DNA from: Collinsella sp.
Lineage (GTDB): Bacteria; Actinomycetota; Coriobacteriia; Coriobacteriales; Coriobacteriaceae
Assembly (NCBI GenBank): GCA_019419485.1
Contig: DXZV01000065.1
Coordinates: forward strand, 2,273 to 8,665
Reading direction: 5' to 3'
Length of the DNA stretch: 6,393 nt
In this document: positions 6,224 to 6,393 of the stretch, in pieces
How positions within the stretch are numbered: the first letter of the stretch is position 1
How the letters are laid out: every line of letters begins with the position of its first letter
Program-made: the position numbers and the translations under genes
Notes under the pieces: generated by a model
The model's input: only the letters and a program-made list of their open reading frames with translations
Databases searched by the model: none
Told to the model about the DNA's origin: nothing

Positions 6224-6393
6224 CTACTTGCGGTGCGCGCGATAGAACTCGATGAGCGCCTGGGTCGAAGCGTCCTGCTCGGCCTTGGCGGCGTCGTCGT
6301 GGAAGGCGGGAGTGATCTGCTTGGCAAGCTGCTTGCCCAGCTCGACGCCCCACTGGTCGTAGGAGTCCAGACCCCACACGGTGCCCTCGACGA
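6224..6393 (-). CDS. pgi: Glucose-6-phosphate isomerase (partial, C-terminal end only)
   Basis: The last 55 residues of a gene that enters from the right edge and ends at the TAG at 6226-6224. The fragment holds the C-terminal phosphoglucose isomerase signature, [19 protein letters not shown]. Its Gln-Trp-Gly-Val-Glu-Leu-Gly-Lys core contains the conserved lysine of the active-site region. After it comes a variable tail ending in [11 protein letters not shown]. The enzyme interconverts glucose-6-phosphate and fructose-6-phosphate in glycolysis and gluconeogenesis, in the cytosol. A terminator follows, so pgi is probably the last gene of its transcript. The signature is specific enough for a firm family call even from a fragment. 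Confidence 0.92.
   Translation of the reverse strand, partial: VEGTVWGLDSYDQWGVELGKQLAKQITPAFHDDAAKAEQDASTQALIEFYRAHRK

Noticed and set aside
1..6393. CRISPR arrays, tRNA or rRNA genes, insertion sequences, phage genes
   Set aside because: No spaced direct repeats, cloverleaf-like sequence, transposase motifs or terminal repeats were seen. The window is ordinary chromosomal metabolic DNA.

Overview
The window is moderately GC-rich and compact. All supportable genes lie on the minus strand, with Shine-Dalgarno sites of the GGAGG type and intrinsic hairpin terminators. Protein content and style suggest a gut actinobacterium of the Coriobacteriia, probably Collinsella-like. That assignment is an impression from recognition, not from a search.

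In transcription order (right to left): the 3' end of pgi (glucose-6-phosphate isomerase, cut by the window edge) with its terminator; a gap with a possible promoter; a Cof-type HAD-IIB phosphatase with its own terminator hairpin; a GTG-started HAD phosphatase/phosphoglucomutase-like gene whose start lies only 16 nt past that hairpin; another strong terminator; a GntR/HutC-type repressor with a UTRA effector domain and its terminator. After an intergenic control region come a YfcC-family permease, a YtcJ-like amidohydrolase, and the first 83 codons of a FrlC-like sugar isomerase/epimerase that runs off the left edge.

The left half reads as one inducible catabolic operon: uptake (permease), hydrolysis (amidohydrolase) and isomerisation (TIM-barrel protein), with gaps of -1 to about 10 nt that suggest translational coupling. 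Its control region holds a candidate extended -10 promoter followed by a near-perfect palindrome (10-bp arms, 3-bp centre), the best operator candidate in the window. The adjacent GntR/UTRA protein is the obvious candidate regulator. The substrate cannot be named. The FrlC-like isomerase plus a UTRA regulator recalls fructoselysine-type pathways, but the transporter and amidohydrolase differ from the classical frl set.

The right half is sugar-phosphate housekeeping: pgi and two HAD phosphatases. Its notable feature is terminator-like hairpins placed directly before the next gene's ribosome binding site. This leaves little or no room for a separate promoter and suggests partial readthrough or attenuation.
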